Shown here: piece by piece, positions 1-9,317 of the stretch
Layout: each line of letters starts with the position of its first letter
Numbering within the stretch: position 1 is the stretch's first letter
Assembly: GCA_900109435.1 (NCBI GenBank)
Contig: FNZT01000004.1
Span: 100,585-164,584, forward strand
Origin: Ruminococcus sp. YRD2003
GTDB lineage: Bacteria; Bacillota; Clostridia; Oscillospirales; Ruminococcaceae
DNA: 64,000 nucleotides
Direction of reading: 5' to 3'
The notes under the pieces: generated by a model
What the model saw: the letters and a program-made list of their open reading frames with translations, nothing else
Database searches by the model: none
Told to the model about the DNA's origin: nothing
Program-made: the position numbers and the translations under genes

Positions 1-261
1 ACAATAAGCGCCTGCGAGAAGGACGGCAGGGTCATCGTTTCCGTTGCCGATACGGGATGCGGTATCAAGGAGTCGGACCTCGCTAAAGTCAAGACTAAAT
101 TCTATAAGGCTAACCACACGCGGCGCGGCTCGGGTATCGGGCTCGCGGTCGCGGACGAGATAATCGCCATGCACGGCGGTACTATGGATATCGCCAGCGA
201 GGGCGAGGGAAAGGGTACTACCGTAACTATCTCCCTCCCTGCAAAGGCAGGCAATAACTGA
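1..261 (+). CDS. Sensor histidine kinase, C-terminal fragment
   Basis: The frame is open from the first base to a TGA at 259-261 and gives 86 residues of a GHKL ATPase domain. The G1 box DTGCGI is near residue 18 and the glycine-rich G2 box GSGIGLAVADEI near residue 45, followed by the usual GTTVTISLP strand. This is the ATP-binding end of a two-component sensor kinase; the sensor and phospho-acceptor parts lie upstream of the window. The gene ends 33 bp before the DUF1385 gene on the same strand, so it may belong to the same transcript. The signal it senses cannot be judged. Confidence 0.85.
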   Translation, partial: TISACEKDGRVIVSVADTGCGIKESDLAKVKTKFYKANHTRRGSGIGLAVADEIIAMHGGTMDIASEGEGKGTTVTISLPAKAGNN

Positions 262-265
262 TAAC

Positions 266-297
266 AGGAGTGCGGGGCTTCCCCGCTGTATACTATG
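266..297 (+). promoter_or_regulatory. Hairpin-bridged ribosome binding site
   Basis: The only Shine-Dalgarno-like sequence before the DUF1385 start is AGGAG at 266-270, too far (24 nt) from the ATG at 295. A perfect 6-bp hairpin (GCGGGG, loop CTT, CCCCGC; 272-286) lies between them. If folded it leaves an effective spacing of 9 nt, which is ideal. No alternative ATG, GTG or TTG occurs in frame between the upstream stop at 262-264 and the ATG. Hairpin bridging of this kind is known from other systems; here it is inference. Confidence 0.5.
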
Positions 298-1275
298 AGT
301 AAAAGCAATTCACAGGAAAAATTCAAGTCCAAGATAGGCGGTCAGGCACTCGTCGAGGGCATTATGATGCTCGGTCCGAATAAGGGCGCTATGGCGTGCC
401 GTCTGCCAGACGGAAGCATCGACCTCGAAACATGGGACGAGAACAACGGCAAGAACGCTCCGTGGTACAAGAAAGTGCCGCTCGTCAGAGGCTGCTTCAG
501 CTTCGTAAGCTCGCTCATCAAGGGCTACAAGTACACCATGAAGTCCGCCGAGAAGCAGATGGTCGACGAGGAGGACGGGGAGAAGCCCGAGGGCGCTCCC
601 TCCGCAGAGGGCGGGACAGCTCCCGCGGATAAGAAGGAGGAGAAGTCGGGCGGTATCACCGACGTCATTATGACGCTCGGAGGCATTTTGGGCGTGGTGC
701 TCGCAGTTGTGCTGTTTGTGGCTATGCCAAAGTTCCTCGTGGGGCTTATCCCCGATATCGAGCAGCACCATATCTTGCAGTCGGTGCTCGAGGGCATCGT
801 CAAGATAGCGATATTCATCGCCTATATGGTCATCATCGGGCTGATGAAGGACATTAAGCGTCAGTATATGTACCACGGCGCTGAGCACAAGACTATCGCC
901 TGCCATGAGGCGGAGCTGCCGCTCACCGTCGAGAATATCCGCAAGCAGACCCGCTTCCACAAGAGGTGCGGTACGAGCTTCATATTCATTGTGCTGCTCG
1001 TCGGCATTTTCGTGATGTGCTTCGTGCCTAAGGGACTGCTGTGGTGGCAGAGAACGCTTATCAGCTTCGGTGCGCTGCCGTTCGTGGTCGGCATTTCGTA
1101 TGAGTTCATACGCCTTGCGGGTAATCACGACAACATCTTCACACGCATACTTTCCGCTCCAGGACTCGCTATGCAGCGCATTACCACGCGCGAGCCCGAC
1201 GACGATATGATAGAAATTGCTGTCGCGGCTATGACGCCGTGCATTCCCGAGGATAAATCGGAGGACAAATGGTAA
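295..1275 (+). CDS. DUF1385 family membrane protein (YqhQ-like)
   Basis: This 326-residue protein has the DUF1385 hallmarks: an N-terminal GGQALVEGIMMLGP stretch (about residues 15-28) and the central motif YHGAEHKTIACHE (about 193-205). Hydrophobic segments lie near residues 125-150, 165-185, 230-250 and 255-275, so it is an integral membrane protein. A charged Glu/Lys-rich insert sits at about 90-120. The biochemical role of the family is unknown to me. In Firmicutes the gene often precedes prmC, as here, where the ATG of prmC overlaps its end by 7 bp. That arrangement points to a translationally coupled housekeeping cluster. Confidence 0.85.
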   Translation: MSKSNSQEKFKSKIGGQALVEGIMMLGPNKGAMACRLPDGSIDLETWDENNGKNAPWYKKVPLVRGCFSFVSSLIKGYKYTMKSAEKQMVDEEDGEKPEGAPSAEGGTAPADKKEEKSGGITDVIMTLGGILGVVLAVVLFVAMPKFLVGLIPDIEQHHILQSVLEGIVKIAIFIAYMVIIGLMKDIKRQYMYHGAEHKTIACHEAELPLTVENIRKQTRFHKRCGTSFIFIVLLVGIFVMCFVPKGLLWWQRTLISFGALPFVVGISYEFIRLAGNHDNIFTRILSAPGLAMQRITTREPDDDMIEIAVAAMTPCIPEDKSEDKW

Positions 1276-2132
1276 GCAGAAGCGAGCTTTTCAGAGAGTG
1301 TCAGGCGGCGCTCGAGGCGGCGGGGAATCCCGACGCGCGGTTCGATATGATGTGTATCTTTCAGGACTGCCTCGGAGACAGGAATCCCCTGTTTTCGCCG
1401 CTTGAAGCTGTTCCGACAGACGCTGAGGCTCTCATTCGCGCTATGACTGAGAGACGTATCAGCGGCGAGCCGTTGCAGTATATACTCGGCGAATGGGAGT
1501 TCTACGGGTATCCGTTCAAGGTCGGTGCGGGGGTGCTCATACCGCGCCCCGATACCGAAACTCTCGTCGATAACGTCATACAGCTCTGCCGCGGGAACGG
1601 TCTGACTGCTCCGAAGATAGCAGACCTCTGTGCGGGAAGCGGCTGTATAGCGGTCACGCTCAAAAAGGAACTGCCGCTCGCGGAGGTGAGCGCGGTCGAG
1701 CTCTCGCAGGAAGCTCTGCCCTATCTGCGGCAGAATGTCAGGCTAAATGAGGCGGACGTCGGCATTGTCGCGGGAGATGTGCTCGCGGAGAGTACCGCCG
1801 CGGCTCTGAGCGGGCTCGATATCGTTGTAAGCAACCCGCCCTACCTCACCGCGCAGGAGATGAACGACCTGCAAGCCGAGGTCAGACGCGAGCCTGAAAT
1901 GGCTCTAGACGGAGGCGGAGACGGGCTCGGATTCTACCGCAGGCTGACTCCGCTGTGGAAAAGGTCACTGAAAAGCGGCGGATTCATCTGCTACGAATTC
2001 GGTATGGGTCAGCACGACAAAGTTGGAAATATTCTCGCCGAAAACGGCTTTGTAAATATTAAATTCACCCGCGACCTCGGAGGCATAATCCGCACGGTCA
2101 CGGCGCAGAAATCGGAGGAAAACAATGGCTAA
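1269..2132 (+). CDS. prmC: Release factor glutamine methyltransferase PrmC
   Basis: PrmC (HemK) methylates the glutamine of the GGQ motif in peptide-chain release factors using S-adenosylmethionine. The 287-residue product has the family's helical N-terminal domain with [14 protein letters not shown] (about 67-80) and a Rossmann methyltransferase domain. SAM-binding motif I reads [13 protein letters not shown] (about 117-129) and the catalytic NPPY motif lies in [10 protein letters not shown] (about 188-197). Length is normal. The start overlaps the DUF1385 gene by 7 bp and the end overlaps recA by 8 bp, so the three genes are very likely co-translated. Confidence 0.93.
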   Translation: MVSRSELFRECQAALEAAGNPDARFDMMCIFQDCLGDRNPLFSPLEAVPTDAEALIRAMTERRISGEPLQYILGEWEFYGYPFKVGAGVLIPRPDTETLVDNVIQLCRGNGLTAPKIADLCAGSGCIAVTLKKELPLAEVSAVELSQEALPYLRQNVRLNEADVGIVAGDVLAESTAAALSGLDIVVSNPPYLTAQEMNDLQAEVRREPEMALDGGGDGLGFYRRLTPLWKRSLKSGGFICYEFGMGQHDKVGNILAENGFVNIKFTRDLGGIIRTVTAQKSEENNG

Positions 2133-3300
2133 AAAGGAAATCGCAAAAAAAGCTGCCGTAGTCAAGGCGACTACAACGGAAGATAAGAAGACCGCTCTCG
2201 ACGGCGCTATCAAGCAGATAGAAAAGAAGTACGGCGCGGGCGCTGTTATGCGCCTCGGGCAGACAAAGACTCTCAACGTCGATGCTATCCCTACGGGCTC
2301 GATGATGCTCGATATGGCACTCGGTATCGGCGGTGTGCCGCGCGGACGTATCGTCGAGATATACGGTCCCGAGAGCTCGGGTAAGACTACCGTTGCGCTG
2401 TCCGTCATCGCGCAGGCTCAGAAGGCAGGCGGTGAAGCGGCGTTCATCGACGTCGAGCACGCCCTCGACCCCGTGTACGCACAGGCTCTCGGCGTAAACA
2501 TCGACAATCTCCTCGTTTCGCAGCCTGACAGCGGCGAGCAGGCTCTCGAAATTGCGGAGGCTCTTATCCGCTCGGGAGCTATCGACGTTATCGTCCTCGA
2601 CTCCATCGCGGCTATGACTACCCGCGCTGAAATAGACGGCGATATGGGTGACCTTCACGTGGGTCAGCTCGCGAGACTTATGTCTCAGGCAATGAGAAAG
2701 CTCACCGCGGCTATCTCGAAGTCGAACTGCGTCGCTATCTTTATCAATCAGATACGTGAGAAAATTGGCGTTATGTACGGCAACCCCGAGACTACCCCTG
2801 GCGGTCGTGCGCTGAAGTTCTACTCCTCGGTCCGCATCGAGGTCAGAAAGGGCGAGGTCATCAAGGAGGGCAGCCAGATAATCGGCGCAAGAACACGCTG
2901 CAAGGTCGTTAAGAACAAGGTCGCTCCCCCCTTCAAGGAGGCGGAGTTCGATATGATGTACGGCACGGGTATCTCTCGCACGGGTGAGGTGCTCGACCTC
3001 GCGACCGAGCTCGATATCATCAAGAAGGGCGGCTCGTGGTTCAGCTACAACGACAACAAGCTCGGGCAGGGACGCGATAACGTAAAGGAGCTCCTCAAGA
3101 ACGACCCCGACCTTATGAAGGAGATAGAGGAGAAGATACTCGCGCGCAAGGACGAGCTCTCGGCGGCGGCTGCGGCTAAGCCCGAGAAGAAGGCGGCTGC
3201 GAAGTCCGAGGACAAGGCGGAGGCTAATGCCGAGGACAACAGCGATATCCTCGCAAACATCGACGAGGACTTCGAGGAGTTCACTCCCGCTGAAGAGTAA
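2125..3300 (+). CDS. recA: Recombinase RecA
   Basis: RecA forms filaments on single-stranded DNA, carries out strand exchange in homologous recombination and triggers LexA self-cleavage. The 391-residue protein carries the Walker A motif GPESSGKTT (about residues 75-83), the conserved EHALDP segment, and the L2-region stretch [20 protein letters not shown]. It is longer than the usual ~350 residues because of an Ala/Lys-rich then acidic C-terminal tail (from about 340), a region known to modulate RecA activity. recX starts in the TAATG overlap with its stop. I saw no obvious LexA box because the gene lies inside a tightly packed cluster. Confidence 0.97.
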   Translation: MAKKEIAKKAAVVKATTTEDKKTALDGAIKQIEKKYGAGAVMRLGQTKTLNVDAIPTGSMMLDMALGIGGVPRGRIVEIYGPESSGKTTVALSVIAQAQKAGGEAAFIDVEHALDPVYAQALGVNIDNLLVSQPDSGEQALEIAEALIRSGAIDVIVLDSIAAMTTRAEIDGDMGDLHVGQLARLMSQAMRKLTAAISKSNCVAIFINQIREKIGVMYGNPETTPGGRALKFYSSVRIEVRKGEVIKEGSQIIGARTRCKVVKNKVAPPFKEAEFDMMYGTGISRTGEVLDLATELDIIKKGGSWFSYNDNKLGQGRDNVKELLKNDPDLMKEIEEKILARKDELSAAAAAKPEKKAAAKSEDKAEANAEDNSDILANIDEDFEEFTPAEE

Positions 3301-3935
3301 TGGAAATAACCTCGATAAGCCGATACAAGGGCTCGACGTTTGAGGTCGAGCTCGACGGCGAGCGGAAACTGTATCTCCATATCGACATAATCGCGGACAA
3401 CGGGCTGAAAAAAGGTTCGCAGCTCGACAAGACCGAACTGCGGAAGATAATCTATGACTCGAATTTCCGCAGGGCGTATCAGTATGCGCTCTACTGCCTC
3501 GACTACCGCGACTACTCGGAGAGGGATATGCTTCGCAAGCTCATCGGGACTTATAAAAATGAGGACCTCTGCCGCGCTGTGGTCGGTAAGCTCGCGGGGG
3601 CGGGGGTCATAGACGATGCGCGCTATGCCGAAAAGCTCGCGCGGAGGCTCGTGGAAGGACGCAGATACGGCTTCCGACGGGCTAAAAAAGAACTGCTCCT
3701 GAAAGGCATCGGCGAGGATACAGCCGCGGAAGCCCTTGAGCAGTATGGGGATACTTTCGGGGATAACCTCGCGGAGCTGCTGCGGACTAAGCACTATCGG
3801 CTCCTTACCGACAGCAGCGACAGAAAAAATATCGAAAAAGTTAAAAGCGCTCTCGTGCGTTACGGCTACGGCTTCGATGAGATAAATGCAGCCGTGCGCG
3901 AATACTTCGAGGACGCTGAACAGGCGGAGGAATAG
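3300..3935 (+). CDS. recX: RecA regulatory protein RecX
   Basis: RecX binds RecA filaments and limits their growth and coprotease activity. The 211-residue product has the RecX pattern of repeated three-helix modules, including the typical segment YALYCLDYRDYSERDMLRKL (about 61-80) followed by AGVIDDARYAEKLARRLV. Its ATG overlaps the recA stop by one base (TAATG), consistent with stoichiometric coupling to RecA. The family is poorly conserved in sequence; the call rests on these segments plus the position directly after recA. Confidence 0.88.
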   Translation: MEITSISRYKGSTFEVELDGERKLYLHIDIIADNGLKKGSQLDKTELRKIIYDSNFRRAYQYALYCLDYRDYSERDMLRKLIGTYKNEDLCRAVVGKLAGAGVIDDARYAEKLARRLVEGRRYGFRRAKKELLLKGIGEDTAAEALEQYGDTFGDNLAELLRTKHYRLLTDSSDRKNIEKVKSALVRYGYGFDEINAAVREYFEDAEQAEE

Positions 3936-3939
3936 CAAA

Positions 3940-5271
3940 ATGCCTATCAAAGTTGGAATGGTGTCTCTCGGGTGCTCGAAAAATCTCGTGGACTCGGAGA
4001 GAATGTTATACAAGCTCAGAAAGAACGGCTATGAGCTCGTCACCGAGGCGGGGCTCGCAGATGTGGCGGTGGTCAATACCTGCGGCTTCATTCAGCCTGC
4101 CAAGGAAGAAGCTATCGAGACTATCCTCGAGCTCGCACAGCTCAAAAAAGAGGGTACGATAAAGAAGATAATCGTTACGGGCTGCCTCGTCGAGCGCTAT
4201 AAGGACGAGATAGCCGAGCAGTTCCCCGAGGCGGACGCTGTTATCGGTATCGGCGATACAAAGGATATCGTGGACGTACTCGAGAGCGTTATGAAGGACG
4301 AGCGCATTATCCGCTTCTCGCCTAAGCTCGATGCAGAGCTCACGGGCGACAGGATAATCTCAACACTGCCCTTCTTCTCGTACCTCAAGGTAGCGGAGGG
4401 CTGCTCGAACTGCTGCACATACTGCGCTATACCGCAGATACGCGGGAAGTTCCGCAGTGTGCCGATGGAGGATGTGCTCGCGGAGGCAAGGCGTCTCGCC
4501 GATAACGGCGTTACCGAGCTCACTGTCATCGCGCAGGATACCTCACGCTACGGTGAGGATATCTACGGCGAGCCTAAGCTGCCCGAGCTTTTGCGTGAAC
4601 TTTGCAGGATAGACGGGCTCAAATGGATACGCACGCTCTACTGCTACCCCGAGCGCATAACAGATGAGCTCCTCGACACTATCGCGAGCGAGCCCAAGCT
4701 CGTGAAATACCTCGAGATACCGATACAGCACTGCGACGGCGATATTCTCAGCCGCATGAACCGCTGGGGCGACGAAAAACAGCTCGAGGCGCTGTTTGCT
4801 CATATCCGCGAAAAAATACCGAATGTGATACTGCGTACCACGCTCATTACGGGTTTCCCCGCCGAGAGCGAGGAGCAGTTCGGTAAGCTCGCCGAGTTCG
4901 TGCAGCGCGTGCGCTTCGACAGGCTCGGCTGCTTCGCGTATTCGCGCGAGGAGGGGACGAAGTCCTATGACTTCCCCGACCAGATAGAACCCGAGGTCGC
5001 CGCTCACCGCGCCGACATCATCATGGAGCAGCAAATGCTCATCAGTGCCGAGAACAACGAGAAAATGCTCGGCAAGACCTTTGAAGCCGTTGTTGAGGGC
5101 TTCGACCGCTTCGGCGAGTGCTTCTTCGGGCGCACGCAGAATGACGCTCCCGACATCGACGGAAAGGTGTTCTTTACGTCGGACAGGAAGCTTGCGGTCG
5201 GTGAATACGTCACCATTCGCATTACGGATACTCTTGACTACGACCTTATCGGAGAGGTGATATCAGAATGA
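3940..5271 (+). CDS. rimO: Ribosomal protein S12 methylthiotransferase RimO
   Basis: RimO is a radical-SAM enzyme that adds a methylthio group to a conserved aspartate of ribosomal protein S12. The start is placed at the ATG at 3940, which has the SD GGCGGAGG 9 nt upstream and begins MPIKVGMVSLGCSKN; the frame is open further upstream into recX but that part is not family-like. The N-terminal UPF0004 domain supplies three cysteines (SLGCSKN, NTCGF, TGCLVER). The radical-SAM CxxxCxxC motif is CSNCCTYC in the VAEGCSNCCTYCAIP segment (about residues 147-161). A TRAM domain forms the C-terminus. It overlaps pgsA in an ATGA. Confidence 0.95.
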   Translation: MPIKVGMVSLGCSKNLVDSERMLYKLRKNGYELVTEAGLADVAVVNTCGFIQPAKEEAIETILELAQLKKEGTIKKIIVTGCLVERYKDEIAEQFPEADAVIGIGDTKDIVDVLESVMKDERIIRFSPKLDAELTGDRIISTLPFFSYLKVAEGCSNCCTYCAIPQIRGKFRSVPMEDVLAEARRLADNGVTELTVIAQDTSRYGEDIYGEPKLPELLRELCRIDGLKWIRTLYCYPERITDELLDTIASEPKLVKYLEIPIQHCDGDILSRMNRWGDEKQLEALFAHIREKIPNVILRTTLITGFPAESEEQFGKLAEFVQRVRFDRLGCFAYSREEGTKSYDFPDQIEPEVAAHRADIIMEQQMLISAENNEKMLGKTFEAVVEGFDRFGECFFGRTQNDAPDIDGKVFFTSDRKLAVGEYVTIRITDTLDYDLIGEVISE

Positions 5272-5852
5272 ATCTGCCAAATAAGCTCACGCTGCTGAGG
5301 GTGTTCCTGATACCCTTCTTCCTCGTGTGTATGTATGTGAAATTCCCGTTTCACTACCTCGCCGCCCTCGCTATTTTCAGCGCTGCGTCCATTACCGACG
5401 CCCTCGACGGCAAGATAGCAAGAAGCCGCAACCTCGTCACCAACTTCGGCAAGTTCCTCGACCCGCTCGCGGATAAGGTGCTCGTGCTCGCGGCACTCGC
5501 CGTGTTCGTTGAGATACCCGATATAAGGGTAGGGGCGGTTCCGCTCATCATCATCAGCGCGAGAGAGTTTATGGTCTCGGGACTCAGACTCCTTGCCGCT
5601 AACAGCGGTGTTGTAGTTGCCGCGGGACTGTGGGGCAAGCTCAAAACTGCCTTCACTATGGTCGCTATCATCACTGCCCTCGTGTGGCTCAGCGCCTGCT
5701 ACGATTTCAGCTTCAACTTCCCGCAGGCGTTCTGCGATGTCGTGGATATCTGGCTCATTCCCGCCCTTATATGGATATCTACCGTGCTCACCGTCATCTC
5801 GGGCGCTATCTACCTCAAAGGCTACTGGAACCTCATCGACACCGATAAATAA
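5268..5852 (+). CDS. pgsA: CDP-diacylglycerol-glycerol-3-phosphate 3-phosphatidyltransferase
   Basis: PgsA makes phosphatidylglycerol phosphate from CDP-diacylglycerol and glycerol 3-phosphate, the first committed step to phosphatidylglycerol in the membrane. The 194-residue protein shows the complete CDP-alcohol phosphotransferase signature: DALDGKIAR, then eight residues, then GKFLDPLADK (about 45-75), with all the metal-binding aspartates. Four to six hydrophobic helices surround it. The start ATG overlaps the rimO stop (ATGA), and the gene is followed after 11 bp by a DtxR-like regulator, so it is the penultimate gene of the cluster. Confidence 0.94.
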   Translation: MNLPNKLTLLRVFLIPFFLVCMYVKFPFHYLAALAIFSAASITDALDGKIARSRNLVTNFGKFLDPLADKVLVLAALAVFVEIPDIRVGAVPLIIISAREFMVSGLRLLAANSGVVVAAGLWGKLKTAFTMVAIITALVWLSACYDFSFNFPQAFCDVVDIWLIPALIWISTVLTVISGAIYLKGYWNLIDTDK

Positions 5853-5863
5853 AGGAGCAGGCT

Positions 5864-6250
5864 ATGAAACACTGTGCCGGTCAGATAAAATATCTCGTCG
5901 CGATTAAGGAGCTTTCGGAGCTCGACGACTACGTTAAGTGCGTCGGTATCGCCCGTCATCTCGGCGTTTCCCGCGCGAGCGTCAGCAAAATGCTGCGCTG
6001 CCTCGCTAATTCGGGTCTTGTGTATGAGGACTTCTGCAACAGCGTCGTGCTCACTCCCGAGGGGGAGGCGACTGTTTCCGCGATATTCGCCAGCTTCGAC
6101 GAGGTTTACACCTTCTTCCACAAGTTCCTGAAGCTCCCGCATGAACAGGCGCATGACCAAGCCCTGCTCTTCATCACAGACTTCCCGCAGGATACCTGTC
6201 AGCGCCTCAAGCATATCGTCAAGAGAACGATAAAGAAAAAGGCTGAATAA
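5864..6250 (+). CDS. DtxR/MntR-like winged-helix regulator
   Basis: This 128-residue protein begins with a winged helix: a recognition-helix stretch HLGVSRASVSKMLRCLANSGL (about 32-52) and a wing with VVLTPEGEATVSAIF. The order matches the DtxR/MntR family of metal-dependent repressors, as does the helical dimerisation part with candidate metal-ligand His/Asp/Glu residues, but the SH3-like C-terminal domain is absent, as in MntR. MarR-type is the main alternative. SD AAAGGAG precedes the ATG. It is the last gene of the housekeeping cluster, ending just before a strong terminator. Its targets are unknown. Confidence 0.7.
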   Translation: MKHCAGQIKYLVAIKELSELDDYVKCVGIARHLGVSRASVSKMLRCLANSGLVYEDFCNSVVLTPEGEATVSAIFASFDEVYTFFHKFLKLPHEQAHDQALLFITDFPQDTCQRLKHIVKRTIKKKAE

Positions 6251-6256
6251 CGCAGA

Positions 6257-6290
6257 AAAGCCGTACTCGTTGAGTACGGCTTTGTTGTTT
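6257..6290 (+). terminator. Rho-independent terminator of the recA-pgsA cluster
   Basis: A perfect 12-bp stem (AAAGCCGTACTC / GAGTACGGCTTT, 6257-6268 with 6272-6283) with a 3-nt loop is followed by GTTGTTTT. It lies 6 bp after the DtxR-like gene. Confidence 0.9.
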
Positions 6291-6421
6291 TGGCGGGACG
6301 TCGAGGACTCCGTCCCCTACAATCTGTTGCGGTTACGTTTATAATTGTAGGGGCTGCCTTTGGCAGTCCGCATTATTATACGACGTCGAATTTCGTGCGG
6401 ACGCCCAAAGGGCGCCCCTAC
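6291..6421. repeat. Intergenic inverted-repeat element
   Basis: Two 26-nt arms face each other at 6347-6372 and 6396-6421. Both read GTAGGGGC..CCTTTGG..GTCCGCA on their own strands, differing by a few exchanges that keep an inner small hairpin (CTGCC/GGCAG in one arm, CGCCC/GGGCG in the other). A third partial copy (CCGTCCCCTAC) is at 6310-6320. The pattern resembles the dispersed intergenic repeats of Clostridia rather than a gene or an insertion sequence. It sits between two terminators. Confidence 0.6.
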
Positions 6422-6455
6422 ACGGAGGATTTCTGTATGAGGCGTTCAATAACGC

Positions 6456-6489
6456 AAAAAGAGAGGACTCACGCGAGTCCTCTCTTTTT
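6456..6489. terminator. Bidirectional terminator after cellobiose phosphorylase
   Basis: A 15-bp perfect stem (AAAAAGAGAGGACTC, 6456-6470; mate 6475-6489) with the 4-nt loop ACGC has A-tracts and T-tracts on both sides. It can end the minus-strand phosphorylase transcript and any read-through from the left. Confidence 0.9.
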
Positions 6490-6506
6490 TATATTCAGTT
6501 CAACAA

Positions 6507-8993
6507 TTAACCAAGGATTACCTCGACCTCGTGAACACCGCCCTCGCAAACGGGAACTATGCAGCCCTCGATAGCCTTGCCGTCGAGTGTCATGGACTTT
6601 ACGCCCTTGCATATGTGGTTCGGGTTCTTGACTGTGATGTTGTATGTTGCGCCGCGGAACTTACGTACTGCTGTGAAGCCGTCCCACTCTGCGGGAATGG
6701 ACGGGTCGATGCTGAGTCCGTCAAAATCGGGCTTTACACCGAGAATGTACTGGGAAATAGCTACCATGTTCCATGCAGCTGTACCTGTGAGCCATGAGTT
6801 CTTGCCCTGACCGAAGTTCTTGGCGTCCTTACCGCCTATCATCTGTCCGTATACATACGGCTCGGTCTTGTGGATATCGGAGGTCTCCTCAGTGAAAGCG
6901 GGAGCTATCTTGCTGTAGTACTCGAATGCCTTGTCGCCTCTGCCTACGTATGCCTCGGCACAGATTATCCATGCGTTGTTGTGAGTGAAGATACCTGCGT
7001 TCTCCTTGTAGCCGCCCGGATATGTGGATATCTCGCCGTACTGGATGTAGTACTTTGTGAATGCTGGGTTATTGAGAACGAGACCAAACTCGCAGTTGAG
7101 GTACTTGTCGATAGAGTTGAGAGTCTTGATGTCGGCTCCGACGTCCTTGCCTATCTCGGACATTACTGCGAAGCCCTGGGGCTCGATGAATATCTTGCCT
7201 TCCTCGCACTCGTGTGAGCCCATCTTCTCGCCGTTTGCGTCGTAAGCTCTGAGGAACCACTCGCCGTCGAATGCAGACTCCATAACGTTCTTCTTCATCT
7301 TGTCTATCTCAGCCTGTGCCTTTGCAGCCTCGTCGTCCTTGCCGAGATGCTTGAGGATGCCGACATAAGCGGGACCTGTGTAGGTGAAGAGTGTTGCAAC
7401 GAATGCGGACTCGGCTATCTTGGAGTAGCCGCCCTCTGCTGCGAACTTGGGGTTCGTATATGTCTGGAAGCTCTCGCCGGGGGTGTCGGAGAAGCATGAG
7501 AGGTTGATACAGTCGTTCCAGTCAGCTCTCATTGCCAGCGGCAGACCGTGAGGTCCGAGGTTGTTTACGATGTGGTAGAAGGATACTGTGAGATGCTCGA
7601 GCATCGTGTGCTTGCCGTTCGGGTCGTCATCGAAGGGAACGTCTGCATCGAGAATGCCCCAGTCGCCCGATTCCTTGATGTAGGAAGCAACGGAGAGTAT
7701 CATCCAGAGCGGGTCGTCCGAGAAGTCGCCGCCGATATCAGCGTTGCCCTTCTTGGTGAGAGGCTGGTACTGGTGGTAGCAGCCGCCGTCGGAGAGCTGA
7801 GTCGATGCGATGTCGATGAGTCTCTCTCTTGCACGCTCGGGTATCTGGTGAACAAAGCCGAGGATATCCTGGTTGGAGTCGCGGAAGCCCATGCCTCTGC
7901 CGATACCGCTCTCAAAGTAGGAAGCGGAACGTGAGAGGTTGAATGTTACCATACACTGGTACTGGTTCCAGATGTTTACCATTCTGTCGACCTTGTCGTT
8001 GGGAGTATGTACATTGAAGATAGAGAGGAGGCTGTCCCATGTGTTGCGGAGCTCTTCAAGACCTGCCGCTACCTTCTCGGGAGTGTTGTACTTCTCTATC
8101 ATCGCATAAGCCTTCTCCTTGTTGAGCACCCATGTCTCTCTTGTGAGGAGGTTTGCGGGCTTTTCGGAGGCGAACTTCTTGTCCTGCGGGTTCTCGGCAT
8201 ATCCGAGGATGTAGATGAGTGTCTTGGACTCGCCTGGAGCAAGAGTTACCTTCTTGTAGTGCGAAGCTACGGGCGACCAGCCGTCTGCGAAGGAGTTGGA
8301 GGGCTTGTCTGCCTCAACTGTTGCGGGGTTGTTCCAGCCGTTGTAGATGCTTCCGAGGAAGGCGTCACGGTCTGTATCGTAGCCGTCGATAGTATCATTT
8401 ACTGTATAGAACGCGTAGTGGTTGCGTCTGTCTCTGTACTCGGTAACGTGGTAGATAGTGGAGCCCTCTATCTCAACACGGCCTGTGGAGAAGTTTCTCT
8501 GGAAGTTCGTGCAGTCGTCCTGAGCGTCCCAGAGACACCATTCAGCTATTGAGAAAATCGAGAAGTTCTTGGTCTCGGCGCTGTCGTTGGTGAGGACTAC
8601 CTGCTGCACCTCTCCGTCGTAGTTCTGGGGTACGAAGAATGTTACCTCAGCCTTGAGTCCGTTCTTTTTGCCCTTGATGATGGTATATCCCATACCGTGG
8701 CGGCACTCATACTCGTCAAGCTCAGTCTTGACAGGTGACCAGCCTGGGTTCCATACGGTGCCATTGTCGTTTATGTAGAAGTAACGGCCGCCCATATCTA
8801 TCGGAACGTTGTTATAGCGGTAACGTGTGATACGGCGGAGGCGAGCGTCCTTATAGAAGCAGTAGCCGCCTGCTGTGTTTGAGATGAGTGAGAAGAAGCC
8901 CTGGTTTCCGAGGTAGTTTATCCACGGATAGGGTGTCTTAGGGGAATTGATAACATATTCCTTGTTGACGTCGTCAAAAAATCCGAACTTCAT
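6507..8993 (-). CDS. Cellobiose phosphorylase (GH94)
   Basis: This enzyme splits cellobiose with phosphate into glucose 1-phosphate and glucose in the cytoplasm, saving ATP during cellulose degradation. The 828-residue protein matches GH94 cellobiose phosphorylases along its length: [11 protein letters not shown] (19-29) at the N-terminus, [20 protein letters not shown] in the barrel, GFRDSNQD (369-376), and RADWND (489-494), which carries the general-acid aspartate. Length fits cellobiose phosphorylase (about 810-830) rather than the longer cellodextrin phosphorylase. SD AAAGGAG precedes the ATG. It is a single-gene unit with its own promoter and terminator. It is the main sign of a cellulolytic lifestyle. 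Confidence 0.95.
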   Translation of the reverse strand: MKFGFFDDVNKEYVINSPKTPYPWINYLGNQGFFSLISNTAGGYCFYKDARLRRITRYRYNNVPIDMGGRYFYINDNGTVWNPGWSPVKTELDEYECRHGMGYTIIKGKKNGLKAEVTFFVPQNYDGEVQQVVLTNDSAETKNFSIFSIAEWCLWDAQDDCTNFQRNFSTGRVEIEGSTIYHVTEYRDRRNHYAFYTVNDTIDGYDTDRDAFLGSIYNGWNNPATVEADKPSNSFADGWSPVASHYKKVTLAPGESKTLIYILGYAENPQDKKFASEKPANLLTRETWVLNKEKAYAMIEKYNTPEKVAAGLEELRNTWDSLLSIFNVHTPNDKVDRMVNIWNQYQCMVTFNLSRSASYFESGIGRGMGFRDSNQDILGFVHQIPERARERLIDIASTQLSDGGCYHQYQPLTKKGNADIGGDFSDDPLWMILSVASYIKESGDWGILDADVPFDDDPNGKHTMLEHLTVSFYHIVNNLGPHGLPLAMRADWNDCINLSCFSDTPGESFQTYTNPKFAAEGGYSKIAESAFVATLFTYTGPAYVGILKHLGKDDEAAKAQAEIDKMKKNVMESAFDGEWFLRAYDANGEKMGSHECEEGKIFIEPQGFAVMSEIGKDVGADIKTLNSIDKYLNCEFGLVLNNPAFTKYYIQYGEISTYPGGYKENAGIFTHNNAWIICAEAYVGRGDKAFEYYSKIAPAFTEETSDIHKTEPYVYGQMIGGKDAKNFGQGKNSWLTGTAAWNMVAISQYILGVKPDFDGLSIDPSIPAEWDGFTAVRKFRGATYNITVKNPNHICKGVKSMTLDGKAIEGCIVPVCEGGVHEVEVILG

Positions 8994-9050
8994 AAATTTT
9001 TCTCCTTTGTTTTACTATGCTTGTGCGGGAATATACTCCGCGATATTACT

Positions 9051-9079
9051 ATTATAACAGATTCGTTACATCATTACAA
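9051..9079 (-). promoter_or_regulatory. Promoter of cellobiose phosphorylase
   Basis: On the minus strand, TTGTAA (9079-9074) is followed after exactly 17 bp by a perfect TATAAT (9056-9051), about 60 bp upstream of the ATG. No operator was recognised. Confidence 0.7.
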
Positions 9080-9260
9080 TAGCTTTTCAAAAATTGCGGT
9101 GTACTTTTTTTTATAACAAATTTGTGCATTTTTACCTATGAAAGGAAATCTCAGCGCTTTGAACCACCGAGGGACGGGCGGGCGTTCTTCAAATATTGCG
9201 GGGGGGTTTTTCGGGCAGTTTCGCGGCACAGCTGAAAAAGGCGAATTGTTCCCGCGCGGC

Positions 9261-9289
9261 TTGCTATTATCCGAATAATATGCTATAAT
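9261..9289 (+). promoter_or_regulatory. Promoter of the membrane cyclophilin gene
   Basis: TTGCTA (9261-9266), 17 bp, then TATAAT (9284-9289) with a TG one base upstream (extended -10). The ATG follows 29 bp after the -10. The region 8994-9317 thus holds two divergent promoters; the remaining ~180 bp between them contain nothing else I recognise. Confidence 0.75.
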
Positions 9290-9317
9290 GTGTTTATATA
9301 TTATTTGAGGTGCCATA

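Noticed and set aside
310..1128. Long antisense reading frames opposite real genes (for example 310-1128 minus, 10268-11905 minus, 15262-16272 minus)
   Set aside because: They mirror GC-rich codon use of the genes on the other strand, have no SD site and no recognisable motif.
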